From positions 496,001 to 560,000 of the forward strand of contig SACZ01000004.1 in assembly GCA_023369685.1 (NCBI GenBank): 64,000 nucleotides of DNA, in the 5' to 3' direction. Shown here in pieces: positions 7,802 through 15,301 of this stretch; the stretch's first letter is position 1; the number at the start of each line of letters is the position of its first letter. The stretch is from Prolixibacteraceae bacterium JC049. GTDB lineage: Bacteria > Bacteroidota > Bacteroidia > Bacteroidales > Prolixibacteraceae. The translations under genes and the position numbers were made by a program. The notes beneath the pieces were generated by a model. The model saw only the letters and a list, made by a program, of their open reading frames with translations, made no database searches and was not told where the DNA came from.

Positions 7802-8464
7802 ATGAACATTATTGACGTTTTAAACTGGAGATACTCCACTAAGGAGTTCGACAAAAACAAACAAATCTCGGAAGAAGATTTTCAGAAAGTAAAGGCCATT
7901 TTGCGCATGAGTCCTTCAAGTACTAACATTCAACCATGGCATTTTGTTATTGCCAATACCGAAGAGGGAAAGCAAAGAATAGCCAAAGGAACAGAAGGCT
8001 TTTTCGAATTCAACAAACCGAAAGTATTGAATGCTTCGCACGTGGTGGTTTTCTGTGCAAAAACCGAAGCCAACGATGAGTACATGAAGCATTTGTTGGG
8101 CAAAGAAGAAAACGATGGCCGATACCCGAACAAAGAGATTCAGCAAATGGTATACGGAGCACGAAACACATTTGCCGATATTCATAAATACGATTTGAAA
8201 GATTTCCAACATTGGGTAGAAAAGCAGCTTTACCTTAATATGGGAAACTTCCTTTTAGGAGTTGCCGCACTGGGAATTGATGCCCTTCCAATGGAGGGAA
8301 TCGATTTTAAAGCCATCGACCAAGAGTTTCAACTTCGCGAGAAAGGCCTTACATCAGTAGCAGTTGTATCCATCGGATATCGTTCCGAATCGGACTTCAA
8401 CTCTCCCGACAAAACGCCTAAGTCGCGGTTAGCCGAAGAAGAAGTTATCACTGTAGTCTCATAA
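7802..8464 (+). CDS. nfsB: Oxygen-insensitive NAD(P)H nitroreductase, NfsB type
   Basis: A 220-residue FMN enzyme that reduces nitroaromatics, quinones or related electrophiles with NAD(P)H. It follows E. coli NfsB closely along its length: RYSTKEFDKNKQ, MSPSSTNIQPWHFVIANTEEG, NASHVVVFCAKTE, QLYLNMGNFLLGVAALGIDALPMEG and REKGLTSVAVVSIGYRS. The FMN-phosphate-binding RYST and SPSSTNIQPW segments are intact, and length matches the family (217 in E. coli). It is transcribed alone from its own -7 box and ends at a strong terminator. The divergent HxlR gene and the palindrome at 7761-7779 suggest electrophile-inducible repression. Confidence 0.95.
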   Translation: MNIIDVLNWRYSTKEFDKNKQISEEDFQKVKAILRMSPSSTNIQPWHFVIANTEEGKQRIAKGTEGFFEFNKPKVLNASHVVVFCAKTEANDEYMKHLLGKEENDGRYPNKEIQQMVYGARNTFADIHKYDLKDFQHWVEKQLYLNMGNFLLGVAALGIDALPMEGIDFKAIDQEFQLREKGLTSVAVVSIGYRSESDFNSPDKTPKSRLAEEEVITVVS

Positions 8465-8488
8465 ACTGAAAAGTAGAAGTGATAAATA

Positions 8489-8528
8489 AAATGACCAGAG
8501 ACAAAATCAAATTCTCTGGTCATTTTTT
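8489..8528 (+). terminator. Intrinsic terminator of the nitroreductase gene
   Basis: A perfect 13-bp inverted repeat, AAATGACCAGAGA (8489-8501) with TCTCTGGTCATTT (8513-8525), is followed by more T residues. Confidence 0.9.
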
Positions 8529-8590
8529 GGTATTCCCTATAAAATTCCACCAGAGATCACACACTCCATTTAGCACTTCAGCCTTTTTTA

Positions 8591-8598
8591 TATCTTTG
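8591..8598 (+). promoter_or_regulatory. Promoter -7 box of queA
   Basis: TATCTTTG followed by CCGC, the common form of the Bacteroidota housekeeping -7 element, 29 bp before the queA ATG. Confidence 0.75.
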
Positions 8599-8627
8599 CC
8601 GCACAATTTCTGAAACGAACATTAAAT

Positions 8628-9857
8628 ATGAGCAACGAATTAATTGAGCAGGTAAAACAGATTGAAATTGCAGAATACAACTATTCTCTACCCGACGAGC
8701 GTATTGCCCAGTATCCGCTGGAACAACGCGATGCATCTAAATTATTGGTTTGGGAGAAAGGGAACATTCGCGATGAAAGATTTGTAGAATTGGGTAATCA
8801 TATTCCTGCCGATTCACTATTGATATTCAATAATACCAAGGTTATTCAGGCTCGTTTGCACTTTCAGAAATCGACCGGAGCTAAAATTGAAATTTTCTGT
8901 CTCGATCCGGTACAACCTACCGACTATGCATTGAACTTTGCGCAACGAACAGAATGCACATGGAAATGCATTGTTGGAAATTCGAAAAAATGGAAAAGTG
9001 GCTTACTTTCGAAACCGCTAACCATTGACGGGAAACAGGTGACACTCAATGCCGAACGTTTAGAGGCCAATCCTGGTGAATCCATCATACGTTTTAGTTG
9101 GGATGGCGAGGTGAGCTTTAGCGAAGTAATTGAAGCTGCCGGAATTATTCCAATTCCACCCTATTTAAACAGAGATACCGAACAATCGGATTTAGAACGC
9201 TACCAGACAGTGTTTTCAAAGATAAAAGGGTCGGTGGCTGCTCCAACAGCCGGACTTCATTTCACAGAAAAAGTATTTGAAACTTTCGAGGCTAAAAATA
9301 TTCGCAGAGCTGAAGTTACCCTACACGTAGGTGCCGGAACTTTCAAGCCAGTGAAAAGCGACACCATCGATGGGCACGATATGCACACCGAGCATATTCT
9401 GGTTAAACGTCAGTTGATTGAGACACTACTAAAGCAAGAGGCTCCAATCATTGCTGTAGGAACCACATCTATTCGCACCATTGAAAGTCTATTCTGGATG
9501 GGAGTAAAAACCATGCAAAACCCGGATATCGATCCTACAGAATTGCACATTACACAATGGACGCCTTACCTGCAACCATGTAAGGTAACCAAGAACGATG
9601 CATTATCGGCATTGCTTTCATATATGGATAAACACCAACTGGATATTATCGATTCTTCCACCCAAATTATCATTGCTCCGGGTTATACTTTTAGAGTAAT
9701 GAGTGGAATGATCACCAATTTCCATCAACCACAAAGCACACTATTGTTGTTGATTTCGGCATTTTTAGGTGACGAATGGAAAACCATATATCAGCATGCT
9801 TTAGCCAACGAATACCGCTTTCTGAGCTATGGTGACAGCAATCTTTATCTGAAATAG
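8628..9857 (+). CDS. queA: S-adenosylmethionine:tRNA ribosyltransferase-isomerase
   Basis: A 409-residue enzyme that transfers and isomerises the ribosyl group of SAM onto preQ1 in tRNA, giving epoxyqueuosine at the wobble base of GUN anticodons. Family motifs are clear: YNYSLPDERIAQYPLEQRDASKLL near the N-terminus, LLIFNNTKVIQARLHF, GSVAAPTAGLHFTEKV, HVGAGTFKPVKSD, AVGTTSIRTIESL and MITNFHQPQSTLLLLISAFLG. It is longer than the E. coli enzyme (356) mainly through insertions in the middle, as in other Bacteroidota. It stands alone, with a consensus -7 box at 8591-8598. Confidence 0.96.
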   Translation: MSNELIEQVKQIEIAEYNYSLPDERIAQYPLEQRDASKLLVWEKGNIRDERFVELGNHIPADSLLIFNNTKVIQARLHFQKSTGAKIEIFCLDPVQPTDYALNFAQRTECTWKCIVGNSKKWKSGLLSKPLTIDGKQVTLNAERLEANPGESIIRFSWDGEVSFSEVIEAAGIIPIPPYLNRDTEQSDLERYQTVFSKIKGSVAAPTAGLHFTEKVFETFEAKNIRRAEVTLHVGAGTFKPVKSDTIDGHDMHTEHILVKRQLIETLLKQEAPIIAVGTTSIRTIESLFWMGVKTMQNPDIDPTELHITQWTPYLQPCKVTKNDALSALLSYMDKHQLDIIDSSTQIIIAPGYTFRVMSGMITNFHQPQSTLLLLISAFLGDEWKTIYQHALANEYRFLSYGDSNLYLK

Positions 9858-9986
9858 TTTATCGGCAACTGCAACCTTTGCTTTTTTTGTTTGTCAGTAA
9901 AATAACACACTTGAAATATACTATTTAAGTAGAGTGTTATGTTTTAATATTGTATTTTTAACGAAGGAAACCCTAAAAGAAGAACG

Positions 9987-10568
9987 ATGAACAAAAAATG
10001 TATCTTACTATTTATTGCAGTACTTTTCTCTACAGGAGTATTTGCACAATCGCCTATTAGCGTTGGTTTTAAATTTGGAATGAATAGCTCCAAATTTTCT
10101 ACTAAAGTGGCTGATTATAATGAACAGACCATCAATAACTATTTAGCAGGAGCATTTGTACGACTAAGCTTATCGAAGCTTTATATTCAGCCCGAATTGT
10201 ATTTCAACACTAAAGGAGGAAAGTTGAAGCAAAATGCTGTTGACGTAGTAAAAAGTATCGACCTGAAGACATTGGATGTACCTATTTTGGTTGGATATAA
10301 GTTAATCAACCTTCCTACTTTCAATGTTAGAGTTAACGCCGGACCAGTTGTCTCGTTCGTAACCGACAAAAAGATTTCTGATCAGGGTATTAACTTAGAC
10401 GAGTTTAAAGACAAAATATGGGGTTGGCAATATGGTGCCGGTGTCGATTTCCTTTTCCTAAGTCTGGATTTCAGAGTTGAAAAGACAGGCGAGCTATTTA
10501 AAGGACTCGACTTTAAAGATAATTCGAACAAGAGTTACCTATTTACTCTTGGACTAAAAATATTATAA
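9987..10568 (+). CDS. PorT-like outer membrane beta-barrel protein
   Basis: A 193-residue exported protein. Residues 1-20 are a signal peptide (MNKKCILLFIAVLFSTGVFAQ, cleavage after AFA/Q). The rest is a small antiparallel barrel of alternating polarity typical of the PorT/OMP_b-brl_2 families: SVGFKFGMNSSKF, SLSKLYIQPELYFNTKGG, VPILVGYKLINLPTFNVRVNAGPVVSF, WQYGAGVDFLFLSLDFRVEKTG, and a closing aromatic strand SYLFTLGLKIL. The substrate or structural role is unknown. It is a single-gene unit with a terminator at 10590-10618. Confidence 0.85.
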   Translation: MNKKCILLFIAVLFSTGVFAQSPISVGFKFGMNSSKFSTKVADYNEQTINNYLAGAFVRLSLSKLYIQPELYFNTKGGKLKQNAVDVVKSIDLKTLDVPILVGYKLINLPTFNVRVNAGPVVSFVTDKKISDQGINLDEFKDKIWGWQYGAGVDFLFLSLDFRVEKTGELFKGLDFKDNSNKSYLFTLGLKIL

Positions 10569-10589
10569 CGAAACACCTATTCGTTGAGA

Positions 10590-10618
10590 AGCATTGCCTT
10601 ACCGCAATGCTTTTTTTA
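10590..10618 (+). terminator. Intrinsic terminator after the barrel-protein gene
   Basis: AGCATTGC (10590-10597) pairs with GCAATGCT (10604-10611) and is followed by T7. Confidence 0.9.
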
Positions 10619-10642
10619 TGCCCTGAAAACTAACAATGTTTT

Positions 10643-10650
10643 TATCTTTG
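10643..10650 (+). promoter_or_regulatory. Promoter -7 box of the lapA-like/wbqC-like pair
   Basis: TATCTTTG, an exact TAnnTTTG match, 22 bp before the start of the LapA-like gene. Confidence 0.65.
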
Positions 10651-10672
10651 TTTCGTTCTTAAAAGAAAAACC

Positions 10673-11023
10673 ATGCAGCGGAAACTTCTTATAATTCTAT
10701 CGCTTTTGCTTCTGATTGCCATTTTTGCATTTCAGAATGCTCAACCCATTACTCTAACGCTCTTTTTCTGGAAATTTGATGCAATTCCACTGGCAATTAT
10801 TGTTATTGCTTCTATTTTTGCAGGCAGTTTAATTATGTCGCTTTTTAGCCTTATCAGTTTAAGGTCGTACAAACAACAAGTAAAGGCGTTAAAAGCAGAA
10901 TTATTAAATGCCGAAGAGGAGATTGTCGCATTGAAAAAACAGGAAGAAGAACCTGAAGAGGAAATTCATCCTGAAGGAGAAAAGATTATTCCCAGTGACA
11001 ATATTCGATTCTTTGATGAATAA
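10673..11023 (+). CDS. LapA-like (DUF1049) inner membrane protein
   Basis: A 116-residue protein with two membrane helices (residues ~4-20 and ~40-62) separated by the family signature FAFQNAQPITLTLFFWKFDAIPL, then a coiled coil (YKQQVKALKAELLNAEEEIVALKKQEEEPEEE) and an acidic tail. This matches the LapA/DUF1049 family, whose E. coli member acts with LapB in control of LPS synthesis; in Bacteroidota the role is not settled. It is followed 15 bp later by the WbqC-like gene and probably co-transcribed from the -7 box at 10643-10650. Confidence 0.8.
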   Translation: MQRKLLIILSLLLLIAIFAFQNAQPITLTLFFWKFDAIPLAIIVIASIFAGSLIMSLFSLISLRSYKQQVKALKAELLNAEEEIVALKKQEEEPEEEIHPEGEKIIPSDNIRFFDE

Positions 11024-11038
11024 TTTAATTGAAAAAGA

Positions 11039-11680
11039 ATGAGTAAAGCAATTCTTACATCGGCTTATTTGCCATGTGTACAATATATAAGCAAGCTGGT
11101 TGCATACGAAAATATCGAGATAGAACAATTTGAACACTTTAATAAACAGAGCTATAGAAACCGATGCATGATTCTGGGAACCAATGGTGTTCAAACACTA
11201 AACGTTCCAGTTGTTAAGGCTCGCAACCGCAAAGTGTTGACCAAAGATGTAAAGATTGCTTACGATACTCCCTGGCAAAAACAACATTGGAAAAGCATTA
11301 TTTCGGCCTACAACAGTTCTCCGTTTTTCGAGTACTATGCCGATGTTTTGGCTCCTTTCTTCGAAAACAAATACGACTATCTTTTAGAGTTTAATCAAGA
11401 GATATTGCAGACCATTATCGAAGAGATTGAATTGGAAGCTACTGTTGAATTAACTCCCGACTTTATACACGAATATCCTGCCGAGGTTACCGATTACCGA
11501 CAAGTGATTCATCCTAAAACACAACGCCAACAACCAGATAATCGATTTGAAGCCAAATCTTACACACAAGTCTTTTCCCATAAAATGGAATTTCAGCCTA
11601 ACTTAAGCATCATCGACTTGCTTTTTAATAAAGGCCCGGAAACCTATTCGTTCTTAGAAGAATGTGTTTTGGAAGGTTGA
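11039..11680 (+). CDS. WbqC-like family protein
   Basis: A 213-residue cytosolic protein of the WbqC-like family: AILTSAYLPCVQYISKLV at the start, FEHFNKQSYRNRCMILGTNGVQTLNVPVVKARNRK, DTPWQKQHWKSIISAYNSSPFFEYYADVLAPFFE, and a C-terminal KMEFQPNLSIIDLLFNKGPET. WbqC relatives occur in O-antigen/polysaccharide clusters and often next to signal peptidase genes in Bacteroidota; a biochemical activity is not established. It is second in the likely operon with the LapA-like gene. Confidence 0.85.
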   Translation: MSKAILTSAYLPCVQYISKLVAYENIEIEQFEHFNKQSYRNRCMILGTNGVQTLNVPVVKARNRKVLTKDVKIAYDTPWQKQHWKSIISAYNSSPFFEYYADVLAPFFENKYDYLLEFNQEILQTIIEEIELEATVELTPDFIHEYPAEVTDYRQVIHPKTQRQQPDNRFEAKSYTQVFSHKMEFQPNLSIIDLLFNKGPETYSFLEECVLEG

Positions 11681-11741
11681 AAAGTGGAAAGGTATAAAAG
11701 TTGAAAAGTAGAGCCATAAGATTTTATGGCTCTGAATGTTT

Positions 11742-12905
11742 TTATTTATTATTTATCGGTACTTCAAACCAGAATTCGCTTCCTTTTCCAAGTGTGGATT
11801 CGATGTGTAAATTACCTCCATGTTTTCGTATTAAATCGATGCAAAGATTGACACCAATTCCTGTTCCTTTTTCTCCCGAAGCTCCAATTGTTGTGTACGA
11901 AACTGATTCATTCAATATTTTAGCGATATCTTCTTTGGAAATACCAACTCCATTATCAGTAACTTTGAAAATGATTTGTTGCTCTTCTATTTTAGCCGAC
12001 AAAGCTACTTTACCTCTCTCCTTGGTAAATTTTATAGCATTGGAAAGTAAGTTTCGCAGAATAGTTTTCAGCATATTTTCATCTGCTCTAAACTTCACTG
12101 TTTCCCGAACTAAAAGGCTTACATTGATATTTTTTCGCCTTCCATTTAACTGTGCATCAGCAACTACCTCTTTACAAAAATCATTCAAATCAAGCAATTG
12201 TGGAGTGAATGTAATTTTCCCGGATTGCGCTTTATACCATACAATTATATCATTCAGTAAGCTATTGGTTCTTTCCGTTGTATTACCTATTAATTCGGCA
12301 TATTTCTTCAACTCTTCAGTTGTCAAATCTTCGATATTATTCTTTAACAAATAAACGAAACCCAATAACGAATTAAATGGGCCTTTTATGTCATGAACCA
12401 ATAGTGAAATGAATTTGTCTTTCTCTGTTAATAGTTTCGATAACTCATCGTTGGAAATATTCAACTTATGTAGTGTTGTTTGAAGTAGTTTTTTCTCACG
12501 AATTAACTCTCGCTGCAAATTTTGGTTTTCTGCATTTAATGCAAATACTTTCTCGTTTTGTTCAAACAGGTCATTGGCATTTATTCCTCCCAAAAGCAGT
12601 AACTGATTCTCTTTTCGATATATTTTCGCTTCTATAGACCGATTAAGAGAATCATTATCTCCAATAGTTAAATATCCATCAAATATATTTCCATCATTAT
12701 TCTTCGAAAGCAGAGCTTCGACATTGGGGTTTAAAAAATTTTCACTCCCCTTGCCTTTCATCAACTCATTAAAAGCATTATTAATGAATTTGACTTTCCC
12801 ATTTTCGTCTAACAGACAGACATAAATGCAATTTCCGGAACTTATTACATCCGAAAATTCATCTGCCCATTCAGTTATAAGTCCTGATAAGTTCCCGCTC
12901 TTCAC
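11742..12905 (-). CDS. PAS-sensor histidine kinase (partner of the cobalamin protein)
   Basis: A 387-residue soluble kinase with no membrane segment. Residues ~15-115 form a PAS-like domain (ISSGNCIYVCLLDENGKVKFINNAFNELM); ~125-165 is a coiled coil (NEKVFALNAENQNLQRELIREKKLL and on); the H-box is FISLLVHDIKGPFNSLLGF with the phospho-accepting His near 171; the ATPase domain has DNGVGISKEDI and the G2 box GEKGTGIGVNLCIDLIRKHGG. It is the last gene of a leftward three-gene operon and overlaps the preceding gene by 4 bases (ATGA), so expression is coupled to the cobalamin-binding protein. No response regulator is adjacent. It probably reads the state of the photosensor protein; this is inference. 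Confidence 0.92.
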   Translation of the reverse strand: MKSGNLSGLITEWADEFSDVISSGNCIYVCLLDENGKVKFINNAFNELMKGKGSENFLNPNVEALLSKNNDGNIFDGYLTIGDNDSLNRSIEAKIYRKENQLLLLGGINANDLFEQNEKVFALNAENQNLQRELIREKKLLQTTLHKLNISNDELSKLLTEKDKFISLLVHDIKGPFNSLLGFVYLLKNNIEDLTTEELKKYAELIGNTTERTNSLLNDIIVWYKAQSGKITFTPQLLDLNDFCKEVVADAQLNGRRKNINVSLLVRETVKFRADENMLKTILRNLLSNAIKFTKERGKVALSAKIEEQQIIFKVTDNGVGISKEDIAKILNESVSYTTIGASGEKGTGIGVNLCIDLIRKHGGNLHIESTLGKGSEFWFEVPINNK

Positions 12906-13360
12906 GACTTACTTTCTTCTTTAACCTCTATATCTGTTAACTCCGTAAAATCGTTCACATGATCGAGCATCCATTGATAATAATCAATAATTTCTTTTTG
13001 ATGTTGGGTGTCGATATGTGTTTTAACTGCAGCAATCCAACCATGTAACTGCTCTTGCCAGTAAGCGGGATTAAAGCCTCTGCTTCTATATACTTTAAAA
13101 ACCCAAAGGATGGTATTTACCAGAATTTCCGCTTTAAAGTTATCCAAAATAGACACCATAAAAGAGGCATGATTTTCATGGTTGTTCTTCATCAAATCAA
13201 TGTTCTCATTACCAATTAAACAATCAATGGCTTCATTTTCTAACAGAATTTGATTCACCTGTTCTGTCATTGCTCCGGTTTTTGCCCTGTAGTTATTGGC
13301 AGTCTCTTCCGATACTCGAGGAAGTAAATTGGCACTGTTTTGTAATTCTAATTTATTCAT
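12902..13360 (-). CDS. Unknown helical protein of the cobalamin-sensor operon
   Basis: A 152-residue protein of unknown family, predicted all-helical and soluble. Notable parts are an N-terminal amphipathic half with VNQILLENEAIDCLIGNENIDLMKNNHENHASFM and a central VNTILWVFKVYRSRGFNPAYWQEQLHGWIAAVKTHI rich in aromatics and His, with an acidic C-terminus. The size and His/Trp content could suit a globin-like or other small sensor fold, but no motif proves it. Its start overlaps the cobalamin gene by 8 bases and its end overlaps the kinase by 4, so it is made together with both and may be an adaptor between them. Confidence 0.8.
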   Translation of the reverse strand: MNKLELQNSANLLPRVSEETANNYRAKTGAMTEQVNQILLENEAIDCLIGNENIDLMKNNHENHASFMVSILDNFKAEILVNTILWVFKVYRSRGFNPAYWQEQLHGWIAAVKTHIDTQHQKEIIDYYQWMLDHVNDFTELTDIEVKEESKS

Positions 13361-14000
13361 GGCTCAATTGGTTTATGTATTCTTGAATTGCAAAAGTATC
13401 TTCAATATAAGTCACGTTATCATTTTCAGGGATTAGGTCTAATCCTCCATGTCGAAAGCCTTGTCCTCCAACTAAGATTGGAGTTTCGGTAAATTCACTA
13501 CGAATTATCTTCAGCATTTTTAATAATTCTGGAATGTGAGGATATATACTTACTGATAATGCAATAATATCTGGCTGAATGCTTCGGGCCAAGTCCATAA
13601 ACTCTTTCATAGGAGTATTGGCTCCCAGGAAAAATGTGGGCCAACCATTCGCCTCGAATGTATCGCAAATCATCTTAATTCCAATTTGATGCAATTCATT
13701 CTCAACACAACCAGCCAGCACTTTCTTTTCGGAACTATAAAGTACATTCAGTTTTAAAAACAGCCCATTGAGAATGGTTTCGGTAATTGCTGAAGCCAAG
13801 TGTTCTGTAGCTACACTAATCTTATTCTCTTCCCAAAGCTCACCCACTTCATAGAGTGCTTTTTTCAGCAAATCTTCATAAATAGAACGAACCGGGGCTT
13901 TATTGTCCCACTGCTCGTCGATCAGCTTAATGCAAGCCTGACGATCTCCCCTCAGAAGAGCGTCGAAATAATTTTCATAAACGATTGCCTGAATTCCCAT
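13353..14000 (-). CDS. Stand-alone CarH-type cobalamin-binding photosensor domain protein
   Basis: A 215-residue protein with a helical cap (residues 1-85) and a Rossmann-like B12-binding domain (~93-215). The cap has W56 followed by E66-H67 (Wx9EH: LWEENKISVATEH), the signature of light-sensing CarH/LitR that contacts the 5'-deoxyadenosyl group. The B12 site reads E102-L-H104-Q-I-G107, the ExHxxG form of CarH rather than DxHxxG of methionine synthase, followed by the ALSVS and VGGQGF loops. Unlike CarH there is no MerR DNA-binding domain. It heads an operon with an unknown protein and a histidine kinase, so light or B12 input probably passes to the kinase. Adenosylcobalamin binding and photochemistry are inferred from motifs. 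Confidence 0.9.
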   Translation of the reverse strand: MGIQAIVYENYFDALLRGDRQACIKLIDEQWDNKAPVRSIYEDLLKKALYEVGELWEENKISVATEHLASAITETILNGLFLKLNVLYSSEKKVLAGCVENELHQIGIKMICDTFEANGWPTFFLGANTPMKEFMDLARSIQPDIIALSVSIYPHIPELLKMLKIIRSEFTETPILVGGQGFRHGGLDLIPENDNVTYIEDTFAIQEYINQLSHE

Positions 14001-14100
14001 AAGAGTGAATTTTAATGAAACATGGTACGATATTGCCTCTTCTACCCATTATCTCCACTCTACTACAAAATCGCTTTAAATATTTAACAGGAACTTCTAC

Positions 14101-15036
14101 CTATAGTTCATTCTTATTCCACTCCCAAATCCACCCAATTCGGATGGTTGAATATTTGATGTGATAGATTCCTTGCTGAAAGCCTACAAACAGTTTATTA
14201 TTTCCCATTTTTTTAGACCAGTTGACACGAGCAACCATGGGGCGGTCCCGCTCATCTTTATAACCGACATAGCCAGCTACTTCCACAGACACACTACTAT
14301 TCTCGCTTTTTCTTTTTAAACCAAATCCGTAGATACCTGCATCATTTTGTAAAATTTCATCCGAAGAGGTTTGCCAGCTTTTAAATCCTAACGTTCCAAA
14401 CCATCGCCATTTATTCAATCCATTGGAATGAAAATATTTTCCAAAAGAAAGATCGAAGAAATACCCTGGGCTATCGGAATAACGTGCAGCATCGTATGCT
14501 CCTCCTGAAGCTGTTCTACCCACTAGGCGCAATGCCATATCTGGCCCTTTTTTATCTTTTCTAAGTTGAATATGAGTTGCAAAATACAAATCTCCAATGG
14601 CAAATCCTTTTCCATCGAAGTCGCGAGCAGCTCGTTCATCACGAACCTTAGTGCTCATGCTATAATGTTCGAATGCTACTCCATATAATTCCAATGCAAC
14701 TTTTCCAGGAATAAAAGGATAATAAAATCGAAGCGATAAATCTTGTGTATTATCTCCATCGCTAAAATGAGAACTAAAATTGGTTTGAAATTGAATTTTA
14801 TCTCCCACCAAACCTTGTATCTGATCAGGCACAGGCAAAGCATTAGGTCCCAGATATCCGGGACTCACCTTTATAAAATATTTCCAACTTGGCATTCCCG
14901 GCTTCCAGTTGTGAATTTTATTCCACCACATCCAGTCTTCTGCTTTAGTTGGATTTAAACCTGTTATCAATAACGAAGTAACAATTAGTATAAGATAGCG
15001 TGTTGCTCGATTCTTCATTGGTTTCATTCGTTTCAT
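14101..15036 (-). CDS. Exported outer-membrane barrel-like protein
   Basis: A 311-residue exported protein of a Bacteroidota-type uncharacterised family. The start lies in a small repeat (MKRMKPMKN; ATGs also at codons 4 and 7), followed by a hydrophobic signal segment ending TGLNPTKAE. The mature part is rich in aromatic, alternating strands (YFIKVSPGYLGPNALPVPD, DLSLRFYYPFIPGKVALELYGVAFEHY, KLFVGFQQGIYHIKYSTIRIGWIWEWN) and ends in aromatic residues, consistent with an outer-membrane barrel of about 12 strands. The function is unknown. It is transcribed from a -7 box at 15094-15101 and is divergent from the lar-nik operon. Confidence 0.75.
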   Translation of the reverse strand: MKRMKPMKNRATRYLILIVTSLLITGLNPTKAEDWMWWNKIHNWKPGMPSWKYFIKVSPGYLGPNALPVPDQIQGLVGDKIQFQTNFSSHFSDGDNTQDLSLRFYYPFIPGKVALELYGVAFEHYSMSTKVRDERAARDFDGKGFAIGDLYFATHIQLRKDKKGPDMALRLVGRTASGGAYDAARYSDSPGYFFDLSFGKYFHSNGLNKWRWFGTLGFKSWQTSSDEILQNDAGIYGFGLKRKSENSSVSVEVAGYVGYKDERDRPMVARVNWSKKMGNNKLFVGFQQGIYHIKYSTIRIGWIWEWNKNEL

Positions 15037-15093
15037 TCGTTTCAGTTCATTTTGTCTATCAACAGAAACCGATTCGCATTTATTTTAAGCTGT

Positions 15094-15101
15094 CAAATTT
15101 A
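15094..15101 (-). promoter_or_regulatory. Promoter -7 box of the barrel-protein gene
   Basis: The complement reads TAAATTTG, an exact TAnnTTTG match, 57 bp before the start. A TTTG (complement of 15126-15129) lies 24 bp further upstream, slightly more than the usual spacing. Confidence 0.55.
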
Positions 15102-15236
15102 AGAAAGAATAAATATTATATAATACAAATGTGTTATTCATTCTGTCTACTCACATAGAAATTTTATAGTTGACCTATGTTAACGCCATATTAATGCGCT
15201 CTTTTTCTTTTTCACAAATGAAGAATCTGGTTAAAT

Positions 15237-15250
15237 TTGATCTACATCAA
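15237..15250. promoter_or_regulatory. FNR/CRP-family box upstream of the lar-nik operon
   Basis: TTGAT-CTAC-ATCAA is a perfect match to the FNR consensus, extended by T and A on the outer sides. Its centre is ~43 bp upstream of a start predicted from the -7 box at 15273-15280, i.e. a class II activator position. This suggests anaerobic (or other Crp/Fnr-family) induction of the operon. Confidence 0.7.
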
Positions 15251-15272
15251 ATGGCTGCAAGTTTCAAGCAAC

Positions 15273-15280
15273 TATTTTTG
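15273..15280 (+). promoter_or_regulatory. Promoter -7 box of the lar-nik operon
   Basis: TATTTTTG, an exact TAnnTTTG match, 21 bp before larC. No TTTG is seen at -33, which fits an activator-dependent promoter served by the FNR-type box. Confidence 0.65.
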
Positions 15281-15301
15281 CTGCCATAAATTCAACGAAC
15301 T

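Noticed and set aside
11701-12354. 217-codon rightward frame opposite the histidine kinase
   Set aside because: Antisense shadow of the conserved ATPase domain; Ser/Phe-rich low-complexity translation.
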